DNA from: Linanthus parryae
Lineage: Eukaryota > Streptophyta > Magnoliopsida > Ericales > Polemoniaceae
Direction of reading: 5' to 3'
Assembly (NCBI GenBank): GCA_023055425.1
Contig: JALGPY010000006.1
Coordinates: forward strand, 73,440,127-73,504,126
Length of the DNA stretch: 64,000 bases
A program made the position numbers and the translations under genes. The notes below the pieces were generated by a model. That model was not told the DNA's origin. It saw only the letters and a list, made by a program, of their open reading frames with translations, and searched no databases. Positions 9,531 to 20,731 of the stretch are shown piece after piece; within the stretch, counting starts at the first letter, position 1, and each line of letters opens with the position of its first letter.

Positions 9531-10900
9531 ATCAAAGGGTACGTCTTTTCCGAGTAAAGCGCAGAGTGGCTTTGTGATCTTGGAAAAGTCTTTGATGAAC
9601 CTCCGGTAAAATCCTGCATGTCCCAGAAAACTTTTGATCGCCTTTACGTTTGTCGGGTATGGAAGCTACTTTATCACCTCGATCTTGGCCCTGTCCACCT
9701 CGAGTCCCTTGCTGGAAATTCGGTGACCCAACACGATCCCCTCGGTGACCATAAAGTGACATTTTTCCCAATTGAGCACCAAATTCGCCTTCTTGCATCG
9801 GACCAGAACCTGACCCAAATGGTACAGGCAGTCATCGAAACTGTCCCCGAATAGTGAAAAGTCGTCCATAAAGACCTCCTGATTTTCTCGATCATGTCGG
9901 AAAAAATCGCCATCATACATCTCTGGAACGTGGCAGGAGCGTTACATAACCCGAACGGCATGCGTCGAAACGCGAACGTACCGTATGGGCAGGTAAACGT
10001 CATCTTTTCCTGATCTTCCGGGGCTATGCAAATCTGGTTGTACCCGGAATACCCGTCCTGAAAACAGTAATAGGCGTGGTGGGCGAGCCGGTCCAGCATA
10101 TGGCCATGAATGGTAGCGGGAAGTGGTCTTTCATTGTTGCATCGTTTAGCCTTCTATAGTCCATGCAGATCCGCCAGCCTGTAACGGTGCGCTGCGCAAT
10201 CTACTACTGGTCATTAGTCTGCACCACCGTAATACCCCCCTTTTTGGGTACGCACTGGACCGGGCTGATCCAAGTGCTCTCAGATATGGGGTATATGATT
10301 CCCGCTTCCTGACACTTCATGACCTCTTTTCGCACAACGTCCTTCATGATCGGATTCAGTCGCCGCTGGGGCTGAATCACTGGTTTCTTGCCTTCTTCAA
10401 TTCGGATTTTGTGCATGCAATAGGAGGGGCTGATCCCTTTGATATCTGCAATCGTCCAGGCGATTGCTTCCTTATGCTCTCGCAGTACTTCCAGCAGCTT
10501 CTGCTCCTGTTCCTGAGATAAACGAGACGAAACAATTACGGGCAGAGTACTATTTTCACCAATATATGCATACCTGAGATGGCTCGGGAGCGGTTTCAGC
10601 TCCAGTGCGGGTGGCTCCCTGAGTGACGGGACCAGAATCATCTTTTGCCCGCCGTCTTCGTCCTGGTGCAAAGTGGTCCAGTCATCGGCTCTCATGGCGT
10701 GCTCGCACCGAGTCTTCTTCTTTTCTTCCCCGTACATGCTGTCGATCTCTTCCCACAATTGGTCCATCTCCTCGTTTTCCCAGCCTTCGTCAACCACGTC
10801 TATGGCAAAGATATCCTCGTGGTCGTAGTAATTTGGCAGTTGCAGATTTTTGAAAACGTTGAATTTCACCTTTTCCTCGTTAATATGCATGGTCAGCTCA
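9531..10900 (-). pseudogene. Athila reverse transcriptase
   Basis: After the protease, the frame holds PVIQPQRRLNPIMKDVVRKE and the SPVQCVPKKGG motif, then meets two stops at about 10199-10204. It recovers as GWRICMDYRRLN, YCFQDGYSGYNQI, MPFGLCNAPATFQRCM (10099-9930), and changes frame into the catalytic VFMDDFSLFG segment (about 9875), then HRISSKGLEVD and a stop at 9666. A final stretch (AIKSFLGHAGFYRRFIKDFS) lies near 9640-9560. All RT blocks are recognisable but no continuous frame exists. Confidence 0.9.
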
Positions 10901-13027
10901 CCGCTCTTGCAGTTTATCATAGCTTCGCCCGTGGCCAAAAACGGCCTGCCAAGTGAGCGGTACCTCCCCTGCCTCCATGTTCAGAATGACGAAATCTGTC
11001 GGAAAAATCAGCTCGCCAACTTTGACCAGAATATCCTCGATAACCCCATAGGCCTGTTTTACGGACCTCTCTGCCATCTGCAGCATGATTTTGGTGGGTC
11101 TTGGTTCACCGACTTTCAAACTTTTGAAAATCGTCAACGGCATCAGGTTGATGCTGGCTCCTAGGTCACACAGAGCCTTTCCTGTGTAAGCATTACCTAG
11201 GGTAACCGGTATAACAAAACTGTCAGGATCCTTTCTTTTCCTCGGTAGCCCATTCTTCACACAATTTCTCACTTCTGCCGTCAGTTTTATGGTCTCGAAA
11301 TCGCTCATCCGCCTCCTTCCATACAATATGTCCTCGAGGAATTTGGCATAAGTGGGCATCTTAGCCAAAGCCTCGGCAAAAGGTATGTTGATCTGTAGCT
11401 GTTTGAACATCTCGAGAAACCTGGCGTAGTCCTTGCTGTCATCCCTCTTTCGTGTTTGCAAGGGGTATGGCACCTCCTTGGAGACAGGTACCGTTTCTGC
11501 ATCTGTCTCGTTCTGCACTGCATCCTGCTCAACCGAGCCCTTCGGCTGGGGGCGGTCGACTGTGCTGTTATCCTGGCCCGACAAGTTGCGTTCTACTTCT
11601 TTCGAATTTTCTGCACGAGCGTGGCTAGGATACGGTGGATCCTGCAGTGCCAATCCACTCCGAGTGGAGATAGCATTGATCTGAGCCCGTGGATTATTTA
11701 CTGTATTCGAGGGTAGGTTTCCTGGCTGTCTCTCTGTTAGCTGCTGTGCTAACTGCCCCACTTGTACTTCCAAAGCGCGCAGTGACGTTTTGGTTGTCTG
11801 CATGTCTGCTGTCAGGGCGTCCATGTGCTTGAACCGGGACTCCATGGTATGGAACATGGACTCGATCTTCTTCATCTGAGCGTCGTACTGCTGTGCAGAT
11901 GGGCCCGACTAAACCTGCTGGGCCGGTGCAGCCTGCTGGGCTGGTGGCCTGTGCTGGAACCCCGGTGCATAAACTGCTGCGTTCGGGTTTCCGTACCGGA
12001 ACCCGGGATGGTCTCTCGTACCCGGTCGGTACCGGATCGGGTCCCACTGCTGCTGTACGTAATTGGTGTCTTCGGTCCTCAGTTCCTCAATGGCTGTGTC
12101 CAGATCGGGTTCTTCGACCGCTGCAACTGTCTTCTTATCCGAGTAGACTTTCTTGACCAAGTCATGAACGATCTTGGCCAGGTTGTCTATCCGGTCATCC
12201 TCTGCTGGTTCGGCTCTAGCCGCCATCCTGCGATCGTCAAACAGTCGGGTGTCCTGCTTGGCTAACTGCTTCATCAGGTCATACGCACCTTCTTTGTCCA
12301 CGTGATACAAGAAGTTTCCTCCGGCCTCTCTGTCGATCCTGTCGGCGTTCTCCCTATCTAGGGCATGGTAGAAAACCTGCAGGATCTTCGCGTCTCCAAA
12401 ACCGTGGTTCGGGCACCGTTTGACCAATCTCATGAGCCTGTCCCATGCGTCCACCACCGTCTCCCCCATCTTCTGTTTGAATGACAGAATCTCGCTCTGT
12501 AACTGTATGACTCGGGAGGCGGGATAAAATTTTGCCAAAAAATCTGCGACACACTCCTCCCATGTGGTGATGGATCGGGGTGGACGGGATTCGAGCCAGT
12601 CTTTGGCCACTCCGCATAGGCAGTATGGGAATAAGATCAGCATGAGTGCCTCATCTTCTACCCCCTTGTATCGGACCTTGTTGCAGTAATCCTCGAATTT
12701 CCCGATAAAATCGTTCGGGTCTTCGTCGGCCCTGCCATGAAACAGGCAGAGAGTCTGTACCGTCTGGATGGTGGATGGTTTGATGTCAAAGTGCTCGGCA
12801 GTGATCTCGGGCACCACAATAGCTCGCTCGTGCCCCCCGGTGGGGACTTTGAAATTTTCCACCAACGCTCTCCCAGATCGGTTATATGTTCTCTGGTTGC
12901 TTCGGGCAGCAAGTCCCGCTGTGACAAGTTCTTCGATGTACCGAGCCATCTGGGCTGGGATACGTGTCTCTCGTTCCTGCCCACCGACTTCAGTGTTCTC
13001 GGGCGTATCTCTCTGGTTGGTTGCCAT
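10898..13027 (-). pseudogene. Athila gag and protease
   Basis: The ATG at 13027 opens a gag frame with the retrotransposon gag domain (LFHGRADEDPNDFIGKFEDY, KDWLESRPPRSITTWEE, FLAKFYP). An in-frame TAG at 11909-11911 interrupts it, and the same frame continues from 11908 to 10898 through a coiled-coil-like segment (about 11880-11750) to the protease (CDLGASINLMPL, with Asp-Leu-Gly instead of the usual Asp-Thr/Ser-Gly). One base appears lost near 10950, after which the LGRPFLATGEAM segment lies in the frame leading to RT. Only one stop and one frame change separate this from a full gag-protease, less damage than in RT. Confidence 0.9.
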
Positions 13028-13240
13028 CCTGCTTTCTCAGTTTCTGCGGTTCTGTTTTGTGTACAGTTTTTCTGGATTGTCGAGTGGTGGTACCAGATCG
13101 CGAGGCAATCTGGGCATCAACTGAACAGTCCTGAACACGCAGATTCAAAAACGCAGTGAGATAATAAGAAAAATAACAAAACTGAAAAATAAACAAAAAC
13201 TCAGAAAACTAATTCTGACAACTAAATAGACCCTAAAAAG

Positions 13241-13258
13241 TCCCCGGCAACGGCGCCA
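13241..13258 (-). promoter_or_regulatory. primer binding site, tRNA-Asp type
   Basis: The minus strand reads TGGCGCCGTTGCCGGGGA six bases inside the LTR end. This is the primer binding site characteristic of Athila-lineage elements, complementary to the 3' end of a tRNA-Asp. Confidence 0.9.
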
Positions 13259-13264
13259 AAAACT

Positions 13265-14817
13265 TGATGCGCAAACTAACGTGCTGTTCGCAAGTATACG
13301 AATCTTGTAATACCGGGTGTAATTAAACTCGGGTGATCGTTCCCACGAGGACTATTTCGGGTTTTCTCACGTCGTCAGTTTCGGTTAACCGAGTGTAGTA
13401 ACAAGGAGGAGTAGGTTGTGATTGCAGTTTACTAACCTAAGAACAGAAATTAAAAACGTAGACGTAAATATTTTTTGTGACGTTTTCTGAAATAAGCTGA
13501 ATCAGTTGTTACGATAATAGATGAGAACTAGGCTCCAGGATCCCCTAGGGTTTCTGCAAATTTTAGTTTTACGTTCGATTATGAAAACACTCAACAGTTT
13601 CGATATATGTGCAACGTACCAGTTGTGCAGTGACTTTTCAGATTCCACACGTAATCCCGATCCTGCAGACTTTCGGATTCTTGTTAAGCTGCCTAAGTCT
13701 GTAGTCTCGGTCTAATCCTGTTAGGGTTTCTAACCTGTCCGAATGGCCCGGTTCAAATTCTCTAACAGTTGGTCTCACGTTTTTCAATGCTAGCCCTATC
13801 TCCCTTTCTCTGGTCGGTCTATCAGGGTAAGGTACTAAATCCTGACTTTTCTTCCTAACCCTAACTTGACGTATTCACCTACAAGCTCGGGTCTATAGCA
13901 ATCCTGGGTGATCAATCCTATCATGCATATACGATAATAATCAAAGCCAGAATAACAGATACAACTTGCTGAATTAAGATAATAATCATGAATCCATAAA
14001 CGAAGTAGTCATAAAATCTGGATACGAAACCCTAGGTTCACCGAGAAGCTAGGTAAGAAGTTTAGCTATGACTAGACATAATACAAAACATAGTTTCAGA
14101 ATATAAAGAGAGAGAACGAAATCAAACTAAGTCTTCGAATCTCGAATCGCTCTTCCGTGCTCTCCGTCAATGCTCTGACTTGCTCTTCGGTTGTGCAGAG
14201 TATTATGTGTTGTGTGTGTTCAAAACGAGTCCGGACGAGTCTTTAAATAGTGCTGTTTTTTCCCGAAACGCTCGCGCCAGAAATTACGGAATCTGCCATC
14301 GGTCCACCGAATTTGGCAAAAAGTCAAACTGGCTGCGTATATACGCAAGGCTGCGTATATACGCAAACAGGGCCAAAAATTCTCCAACCACCACCCTCCC
14401 TGCCTGCGTATATACGCAAGCAGGGGGTGGAGGTAGTGGCCCTGCTTGGTCCCTTGGTGGGCCCGGTTGGGTCTCCTGGGTCCCACTCTTCTGCCTGATG
14501 CTCCTGGTTTGCCTCCCTTGGTGTTCTCCTACTTTTCCATGTTCCCGTCTTGACCCGGTCCTGTGCACGTTTCTCGAGACGGTCCTGGCACGCTTCCCGA
14601 TGCACCTTCCGAACCTATTCCTGAAAAGGCAACATAGACGAAACCCGCGATCATATCCAAATATAGCAATAAATAAGCAGAAATCCAGGAGGCACAGATA
14701 AACATCTCGTTCTAGATTCCCGAGGCATTATAGGGCAATTTCCGGCAAAATACGCTATTTCCGACACAAACACTCGTGAAATCAGGCTAAAAGATAACCC
14801 CTAATTGGGCGTTATCA
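13265..14817 (-). repeat. 5' LTR of the Athila element (1553 bp)
   Basis: On the minus strand it starts TGATAACGCCCAATT and ends GCGCATCA next to the PBS. Its first part matches 54580-55360. A TATA-like CTATTTAAAG lies at plus 14242-14251 on the minus strand, about 85 bp after the palindrome cluster at 14335-14417, and is a likely core promoter. No long conserved frame is seen inside it. Confidence 0.9.
14335..14417. repeat. three GCGTATATACGC palindromes in the Athila LTR
   Basis: Exact copies at 14335-14346, 14353-14364 and 14406-14417. The first two are 18 bp apart, the third 53 bp further. The LTR at 54580-55360 has the same set with the same spacing (54991, 55044, 55062). Confidence 0.9.
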
Positions 14818-15653
14818 TCCTTGTTCCCAGATTTTTTCTTCCTCTTGAGAATTCTGGCCAAGGCTTTGGAAATCAAGGCTAAGACCTCTTCATCTTATCA
14901 TCATTTCTGGTTCAAGGCTTTGGGTTTTTCATTGTCTTTTGCCTTGAGTGCCAGATTCCTGATGTTGTCACTCCAGTCACCATCAACCTCCTTCATAGAG
15001 ATCTCTTGAGTGAGTAACTTTCCTTGCAGATCACGAAGTTCCAGAAAGCTTAAATCATTAGTTTCTTCAATTTCAGTTTTTTTAGGCTCCCATTTGGCCT
15101 TAAGCAAGCTTCTGAGAATTTACCTGACTTTTTCTTCATTTGAGAATACTTCTCCCAAAGATTCCAAGTTATTCACAATATCTATAACCTTTTGAATATA
15201 TCCTTGATGGATTCACCAGAATTCATCTTAAACAGTTCATAGTGCCTCAAAAGGATATTAATCTTTTTCTGCTTAACTTGACTAGTTCCTTCATAGGTAA
15301 CAGTCAACTTATCCCATATCTCCTTTGCATTTTTGCAGTTGGATATCCTGTTGAACTCATCTGCACTAAGAGCACAATATAATAAGTTCAAACCTTTGTA
15401 ATTTTTTTATACCTTTTCCAGTTCAGTAACTGAGAGATCTTCATCAGGTTTGACAGTTCTAACACCATTGACAGTAGTATAGAACAGGTATGGTCCATTC
15501 ACAATAATAGACCACAGTTCCATGTCCTGATCTATGATGAACATTTTCATCAATGCCTTTCAATGCACAAAATTTATCACCACAGAACAGTGGAGGTCCA
15601 TTGGATGCCCTTCCCTGTGAGAATCCTCCTTTACCTACAAAACTCATTGTCAC
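14818..15653 (-). pseudogene. Sirevirus-like Copia gag, truncated by the Athila LTR
   Basis: Minus-strand frames give a start region near 15650 (MTMSFVGKGGFSQG), a gag UBN2-type core (NAKEIWDKLTVTYEGTSQVK, ILLRHYELFKMNSGESIKD, 15391-15182) and a downstream segment (FLELRDLQGKLLTQE, 15107-14901). The core wording is typical of Sirevirus gag. Several stops and frame changes separate the pieces. The sequence ends at 14818 where the Athila LTR begins, so Athila inserted into or replaced the rest. Confidence 0.75.
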
Positions 15654-15684
15654 AAGATTGTTAGATCTTTAAACTGTAACCAAA

Positions 15685-15696
15685 AGCTCTGATACC
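15685..15696 (-). promoter_or_regulatory. primer binding site, initiator tRNA-Met type
   Basis: The minus strand reads GGTATCAGAGCT just inside the LTR, with T preceding (TGGTATCAGAGC), the initiator-Met PBS of Copia elements, two bases after the LTR end. Confidence 0.85.
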
Positions 15697-15699
15697 AAT

Positions 15700-17186
15700 T
15701 GAAAGTGTGTAATGTAGGTGTAAACCAGTATATAAATACTCTAGAAGGGGGGGTTTGAATAGAGTATGCTAGCTTTTGCAAAAACACAAGTTTTTAAAAC
15801 TTAAGTAGATTAGACTGTGGATATCTCAAAGCTTTGAAAATGATTTGAGTAGCTTAAAGATATAACAAAAGAGTATAGTGGCTTCAAAGATTTGAGACTT
15901 GGAAAGATCCAAAGCTTTGAAACTTGCAATATAAACTGAAAGTAAATGCAGCAAAAATAAATAGCAAATACGCAGAGATTTTACAGAGTTCAGTCACAAT
16001 TGGACCTAGTCTCTGCCTGAGGGATCTAATCCCTCCAAGATTCAAAAAAAATTCTTATTAATCACCCGGATTTAGCCCTAGATCTCAAGCCTAAGTGAGC
16101 TACCTTACACTTATACAACTTGTGGTTCCCAACCTATCTAGTTATAGGCTACCACCTGGTGAAACAATAAGAACCTCTTAATGTTCACTTGAAAAACCAA
16201 ACTACTAAGTTTAGTGATGTTTCAGAGATGAAAAATAGATAATAAATTTAAGTAAAAGAAGAAGAACACGGAATAGACAAGCTATTTAAGCCTGGAAGAG
16301 TTCTTCTGAAATTGAATGATCTTCAGTCTGCTGGAGTTGCATTCCTGAATGATTTGAAGAGCTGTATGAACTTAATCTTCCAAGTATATTTCTCTCTTCA
16401 AAATCACGATCTCTGTATCTTCTAACTCTCTGAAATTCAAATTTAAATAGCTGATCTCAGTCTGCAACTGTCTTGAAAGATTTCAGGAACATAATTCCTA
16501 GATTATCTCCTATATGATAAGATCCAATCAACAGCTTTATTTGAATGAATTGATGATATGTTTATGGACGTTGGAGTGTCCAACAAACCTGCATATACTC
16601 AGCAAACAAGATCAAACAAATAACAATACAATCTAGCAAAAAGATCTGCTTAAAACAGCAGCTATTAGTTCATGAGAAAACTATGCCAGAGTTGTCTGAT
16701 GATAGTTCTGAGTTAACAAATAAATTCAATCTCATGAATATATCAAATAACTAATATAGAACACACAATAATAGACAATAATCAGCTTATATCAAGTTCT
16801 AAGTATCATTGAATCCACCTGCATACAGGGATATAATTGAATGAACTTAGCAGTAAAGAGTAACCAGAATATCTCAAAACTTTGAAGCTTTGCCTTCTAG
16901 CTTCACCAGAATGAACATTGGATTTTCAATCCAACTTAGTCCTGCAATAATCAACTTAGAACATAGATTGCTAGCTGCATTCATATAATCAATCCTTATC
17001 CTAACCAAAACCTGCACAAAAACAGTTAGATAATTCAGCATATAGGAATTGCTACAGTAACTCAAAGCTTTGAAACTTTGGTACTTAACAATTTTGTATG
17101 CTTATGTTTCTGGCTTTCATCATCAAGGAGCTAAGCTCTCTGCCTGTATATTCACAACATAATGTCCAAGATCTTCAGACTTATCA
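15700..17186 (-). repeat. Sirevirus-like Copia LTR 1 (1487 bp)
   Basis: On the minus strand it starts TGATAAGTCTGAAG after a polypurine tract and ends CACACTTTCA before a PBS, so this one LTR has both a 3'-LTR neighbour and a 5'-LTR neighbour. That is expected if it is shared between two head-to-tail copies. It matches 19309-20731 over most of its length. The palindrome-like words CAAAGCTTTG recur near 15825, 15918 and 17066, with diverged relatives near 16880. Confidence 0.85.
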
Positions 17187-17199
17187 ATCTCCCCCTTGA
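17187..17199 (-). promoter_or_regulatory. polypurine tract 1
   Basis: The minus strand reads TCAAGGGGGAGAT immediately before the LTR start. The AAGGGGGAGA wording is that of the conserved Sirevirus polypurine tract. Confidence 0.8.
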
Positions 17200-17444
17200 T
17201 GAAATACAAAACACATTATCTGGGTACTGATATCATCTAACTTACAATCAGGAGTACAAATCACAGAATATGAATAACACAAAATCAAATATCAGAGATT
17301 TATCTAAAACACAAAATAGCATAGATAACATTCTACCAGATCCATTAATAATTACAAACCATGAAACCAGATACTAAACATCCTCAGACATAGAAAAAAG
17401 ACTACTAAAAACATAAATCAAACTAAAACACATAACACGTAATC

Positions 17445-17457
17445 TTCTCCCCCTTTT
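17445..17457 (-). promoter_or_regulatory. polypurine tract 2 (upstream extra copy)
   Basis: The minus strand reads AAAAGGGGGAGAA about 260 bp before the first tract. Multiple AAGGGGGAG tracts ahead of the 3' LTR are a known hallmark of Sirevirus elements, supporting the lineage call. The stretch between the tracts (17200-17445) holds no coding frame. Confidence 0.65.
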
Positions 17458-17599
17458 AAACTTTCATCAAAAGAGTAGAAGAAATGTAGGATCTGTTCAG
17501 AGTGTTTTTAGACAATAAGAAAATAACCTAAACTTCAGGACTGAGAAAAGTAGAAAGAACAAAAATAATGGGTTCAGGGCTTTGAAGATCCTGTGGACT

Positions 17600-18948
17600 T
17601 TGCTTTTCCCTTGCCTTTCCCCTAAGTCTCCTCTTGCTCTTCTTCCGAGACTTCTGTGTTTTCAGCTTGTTCCTCATCTTGTTCTCCTTGTTCTTCATCT
17701 TTCTTACCCTGAGCTTCCTCATCCTGCATATTGTCAACAACCTCATCAACCAACTTGTCTAGATCAGCAGCTTCTTTTTCAGCTTTCTCTGCAGCAGTTT
17801 CCTCATCATGCCTCCTCTTCAGATTGTTCAAAGCAATCCTTTGATGTCAGAACAACATGAATACCTTTCTTCTTCTTCTGTTTCTTTATAGCCTCTCCCA
17901 AAACATCCTCTGAATCGATGATATTATATATGCTTTCTAAAGAAGGCACTTTCTCCTGATCAAAACCTTTGATGATCAGGGCAAGTTTGTTGAGCACCAA
18001 ACCTTTGAACTTAGTAAGGTCATTGGACAAGTCAAACAGACCCTGTCTCAAATCCTCCACACCATCTTCCAGAACCTCAACCCTATCTATATTCTGTGAA
18101 AAATCCATATTACCAGGAACCTTAGGGGTTGAAGAAGCTCTAGGTTTGATGAATTCCTTCTCCTTCAGTTCCTTACCATTCAACTTTGAATAGAACTTTC
18201 ACTTACCTTTAGCAGTATAAACAATCCCAATCCTTTGAAGAGATGCTTCATCAACTAATTCAAAACCAGTAGTAATCTTCTCTTCATCCTTCAATGAAAC
18301 TCCAAAATGCTTGAAAAACAACGGTAAGATATTGGCATAGGGTAGGGAGTGGTTTCTAGTCCTATTTCCACAATTGACCATATGCTCCATCACCACATTA
18401 GTAAGGTCTACCTCAAACCCTTGACAGATCAAATACATTAAGATCCGCACCTTGTCTGTTACCAACTCTTGATAACACATCTCATAATGATTGAGAAAAG
18501 GATTTTTGCTTCACAGTTAAACACTAAATGTGTTAACTGCTTGGGTTCAGAAGTGGTTCCCTCCAAGAAAAACATGGCTTTGGCTTTCTCTAGAATTCCT
18601 TTCCTATCAGGATGATCACCAACCTTATACTTCCTAGGTACCCCCAAAAACTTTGGAGAACATCTTGTGATCCAACCTAATGTCTACATCAGCCACTCTT
18701 GAAGTAAGGATATATCTATCACTATCATCAAGCTCTTGAACCACATTCAAATAGAACAGTCTGGTTAACCTAGGGTAAGCTTCAGAAGGCGGGTTCAACA
18801 GGCTTCCAACATATGAGTTTCTCAAACTCTTAATGTAATCTAAGTCCAAAATCTCCAATAATTTATTACTGAGCAGACTGCAAAAAGAAATCTTAGATGT
18901 TGCATACCCATCCATCCATACAGTCTTAACTTTAGAATAAGAAACCAA
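17600..18948 (-). pseudogene. extra ORF between pol position and 3' LTR of the Sirevirus-like element
   Basis: Minus-strand frames 18948-18634 (KISFCSLLSNKLLEILDLDY, YPRLTRLFYLNV), 18647-18459, 18480-18199 (VDLTNVVMEHMVNCGNRTRN, LPYANILPLFFKHF), 18183-17806 and 17831-17622 follow one another with small overlaps, so they probably derive from one protein of roughly 440 residues broken by frame changes. The C-terminal part is very rich in Glu, Lys and Asp and looks like a coiled coil. It sits before the polypurine tracts, the place of the extra or envelope-like ORF of Sireviruses. I do not recognise its function. Confidence 0.5.
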
Positions 18949-19308
18949 GACTCGGGCAAGAGATTCTTACCAAAATTTGTGGCTTTCTTGGTTTTCACTG
19001 CACTATGCTTAACCCTTTTCTTCTCAAGGGTTGCTTCACCCTAATTTTGGAGTTGCTTCTGTTTTCTTGTCACCACCCTTTTTCTCTTTTGAATAGGGTA
19101 CACTCTTCTTTTCCTTCTCAGCAGTCACTTCTTTCTTTTTCTTACTTGAATCTTCCTCCTGATCCTTGTTCTCCTTTTCTTTCACCACTTCCTATGTAGC
19201 AAAAAAGGATTTGAGAGATTTCTTACTTGACTCTTCCTCCTGATCCTTGTGGCTTTCTTAGTTTTCACTGCACTATGCTTAACCCATCCATCCTTGTTCC
19301 CCTTTAAT
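18949..19308 (-). other. rearranged internal sequence
   Basis: The piece at about 19244-19285 (gtggctttcttagttttcac...) is a second copy of 18976-19012, and at 19309 the sequence passes directly into LTR 2, which lacks the last roughly 60 bp, PBS and gag expected there. This is a deletion and duplication scar. The plus-strand open frame here (19005-19199) is Ser/Leu/Pro-rich and not credible. Confidence 0.55.
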
Positions 19309-20731
19309 AGAGTATGCTAGCTTTTGCCAAAACACAAGTTTTTAAAACTAAAGTAGATCAGACTGTTGATATCTCAAAGCTTTGAAAAGGATTTGAGAAG
19401 CTTAAAGATATAACAGCAGAGTATAGAGGCTTCAAAGGTTTGAGACTTGGAAAGCTCCAAATCTTTGAAACTTCCAATATAAACTGAAAGTAAATGCAGC
19501 AAAAGTAAATAGCAAATACACAGAGATTGTACAGAGTTCAGTCACAATTGGACCTAGTCTCTGCTTGAGGGATCTAATCCCTCCAGGATTCAAACTCAAC
19601 TTCTTATTAATCACCCAGATTTAGCCCTAGATCTCAAGCCTAAGTGAAGCTACCTTACACTTATACAGCTTGTGGTTCCCAGCCTATCTAGTTACAGGCT
19701 ACAACCTTATAAAACAATAAGAACCTCTTGTTGTTCACTTAAACAACCAAAATACTAATTTTAGTGAGGTTTTAGAGATTAATAATAGATAATACAATTA
19801 ACTAAAATAAGAACTCAAAATAGATAAGTTTTTTAAGCCTGGAAGAGTTCTTCTGAAATTGAATGAACTTCAGTCTGCTGGAGTTGAATTCCTCAATGAT
19901 TTGAAGAGCTGTATGAACTTAATCTTCCCAGTATATTTCTCTCCTCAAAATCACGATCTATATCTCTCCTAACTCTCGCAATTCAAATTTAAATAGCTGA
20001 TTTCAGTCAGCAACTGTCTTGAGAGATTTCAGGAACATAATTCCTAAATTATATCCTATCTGATAAGATCCTATCAACAGCTTTATTTGAATGAATTGTT
20101 GATCTGTTTATGGACGTTGGAGTGTCCAACAAACCTGCAAATACTCAGCAAACAAGATCAAATAAATAACAATACAATCTTGAAAAAAGATCTGCTTAAA
20201 ACAGCATCTATCAGTTCATGAGAAAACTATGCCAGAGTTGTCTGCTGATAGTTCTAAGTTAACAAATATATTCAATCTCATGAATATATCAAATAACTAA
20301 TATGGAACACACAATAATAGACGATAATCAGCTTATATCAAGTTCTAAGTATCACTGAATCCTCCTGCATACGGGAGATAATTGAATGAACTTAGCAGTA
20401 AAGAGTAACCAGAATATCTCAAAGCTTTGAAGCTTTGCCTGCTAGCTTCACCAGAATGAACATTGGATTTTCAATCCAACTTAGTCCTGCAATAATCAAC
20501 TTAGAACATAGATTGCTAACTGCATTCATATAATTAATCCATATCCTAACCAAAACCTGCACAAAAATAGTTAGATAATTCAGCATATAGGAATTGCTAC
20601 AGTAACTCAAAGCTTTGAAGGTTTGGTACTTAGCAATTTCTTATGCTTATGTTTTTGGCTTTCATCATCAAGGAGCTAAGCTCTTTTCCTCTATATACAC
20701 AACATAATGTCCAAGAGCTTCAGACTTATCA
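19309..20731 (-). repeat. Sirevirus-like Copia LTR 2, partial
   Basis: Homologous to 15750-17186 with scattered differences. On the minus strand it begins TGATAAGTCTGAAG at 20731 and loses its 3' end at 19309. At 20732 the sequence switches to plus-strand Copia integrase, so its upstream side has also been lost. Confidence 0.8.

Larger units (their letters stand above)
3775..14817 (-). mobile_element. degenerate Athila-lineage Ty3 retrotransposon, 3' end cut by the Tat LTR
   Basis: On the minus strand the order is 5' LTR (14817-13265), a PBS matching the tRNA-Asp type used by Athila elements, gag, protease, RT, RNase H, integrase and an extra ORF in the envelope-like position. No 3' LTR is present; the extra ORF stops at the Tat LTR boundary at 3774/3775. 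Every coding domain carries stops or frame changes. An internal tandem duplication of about 2.3 kb repeats the integrase and the spacer behind it (4287-6593 and 6594-8968). Confidence 0.85.

Noticed and set aside
14180..14701. Plus-strand 173-codon frame in the Athila LTR
   Set aside because: It lies wholly within the LTR, opposite the element's direction, and its repeated RIYA words only reflect the GCGTATATACGC palindromes.
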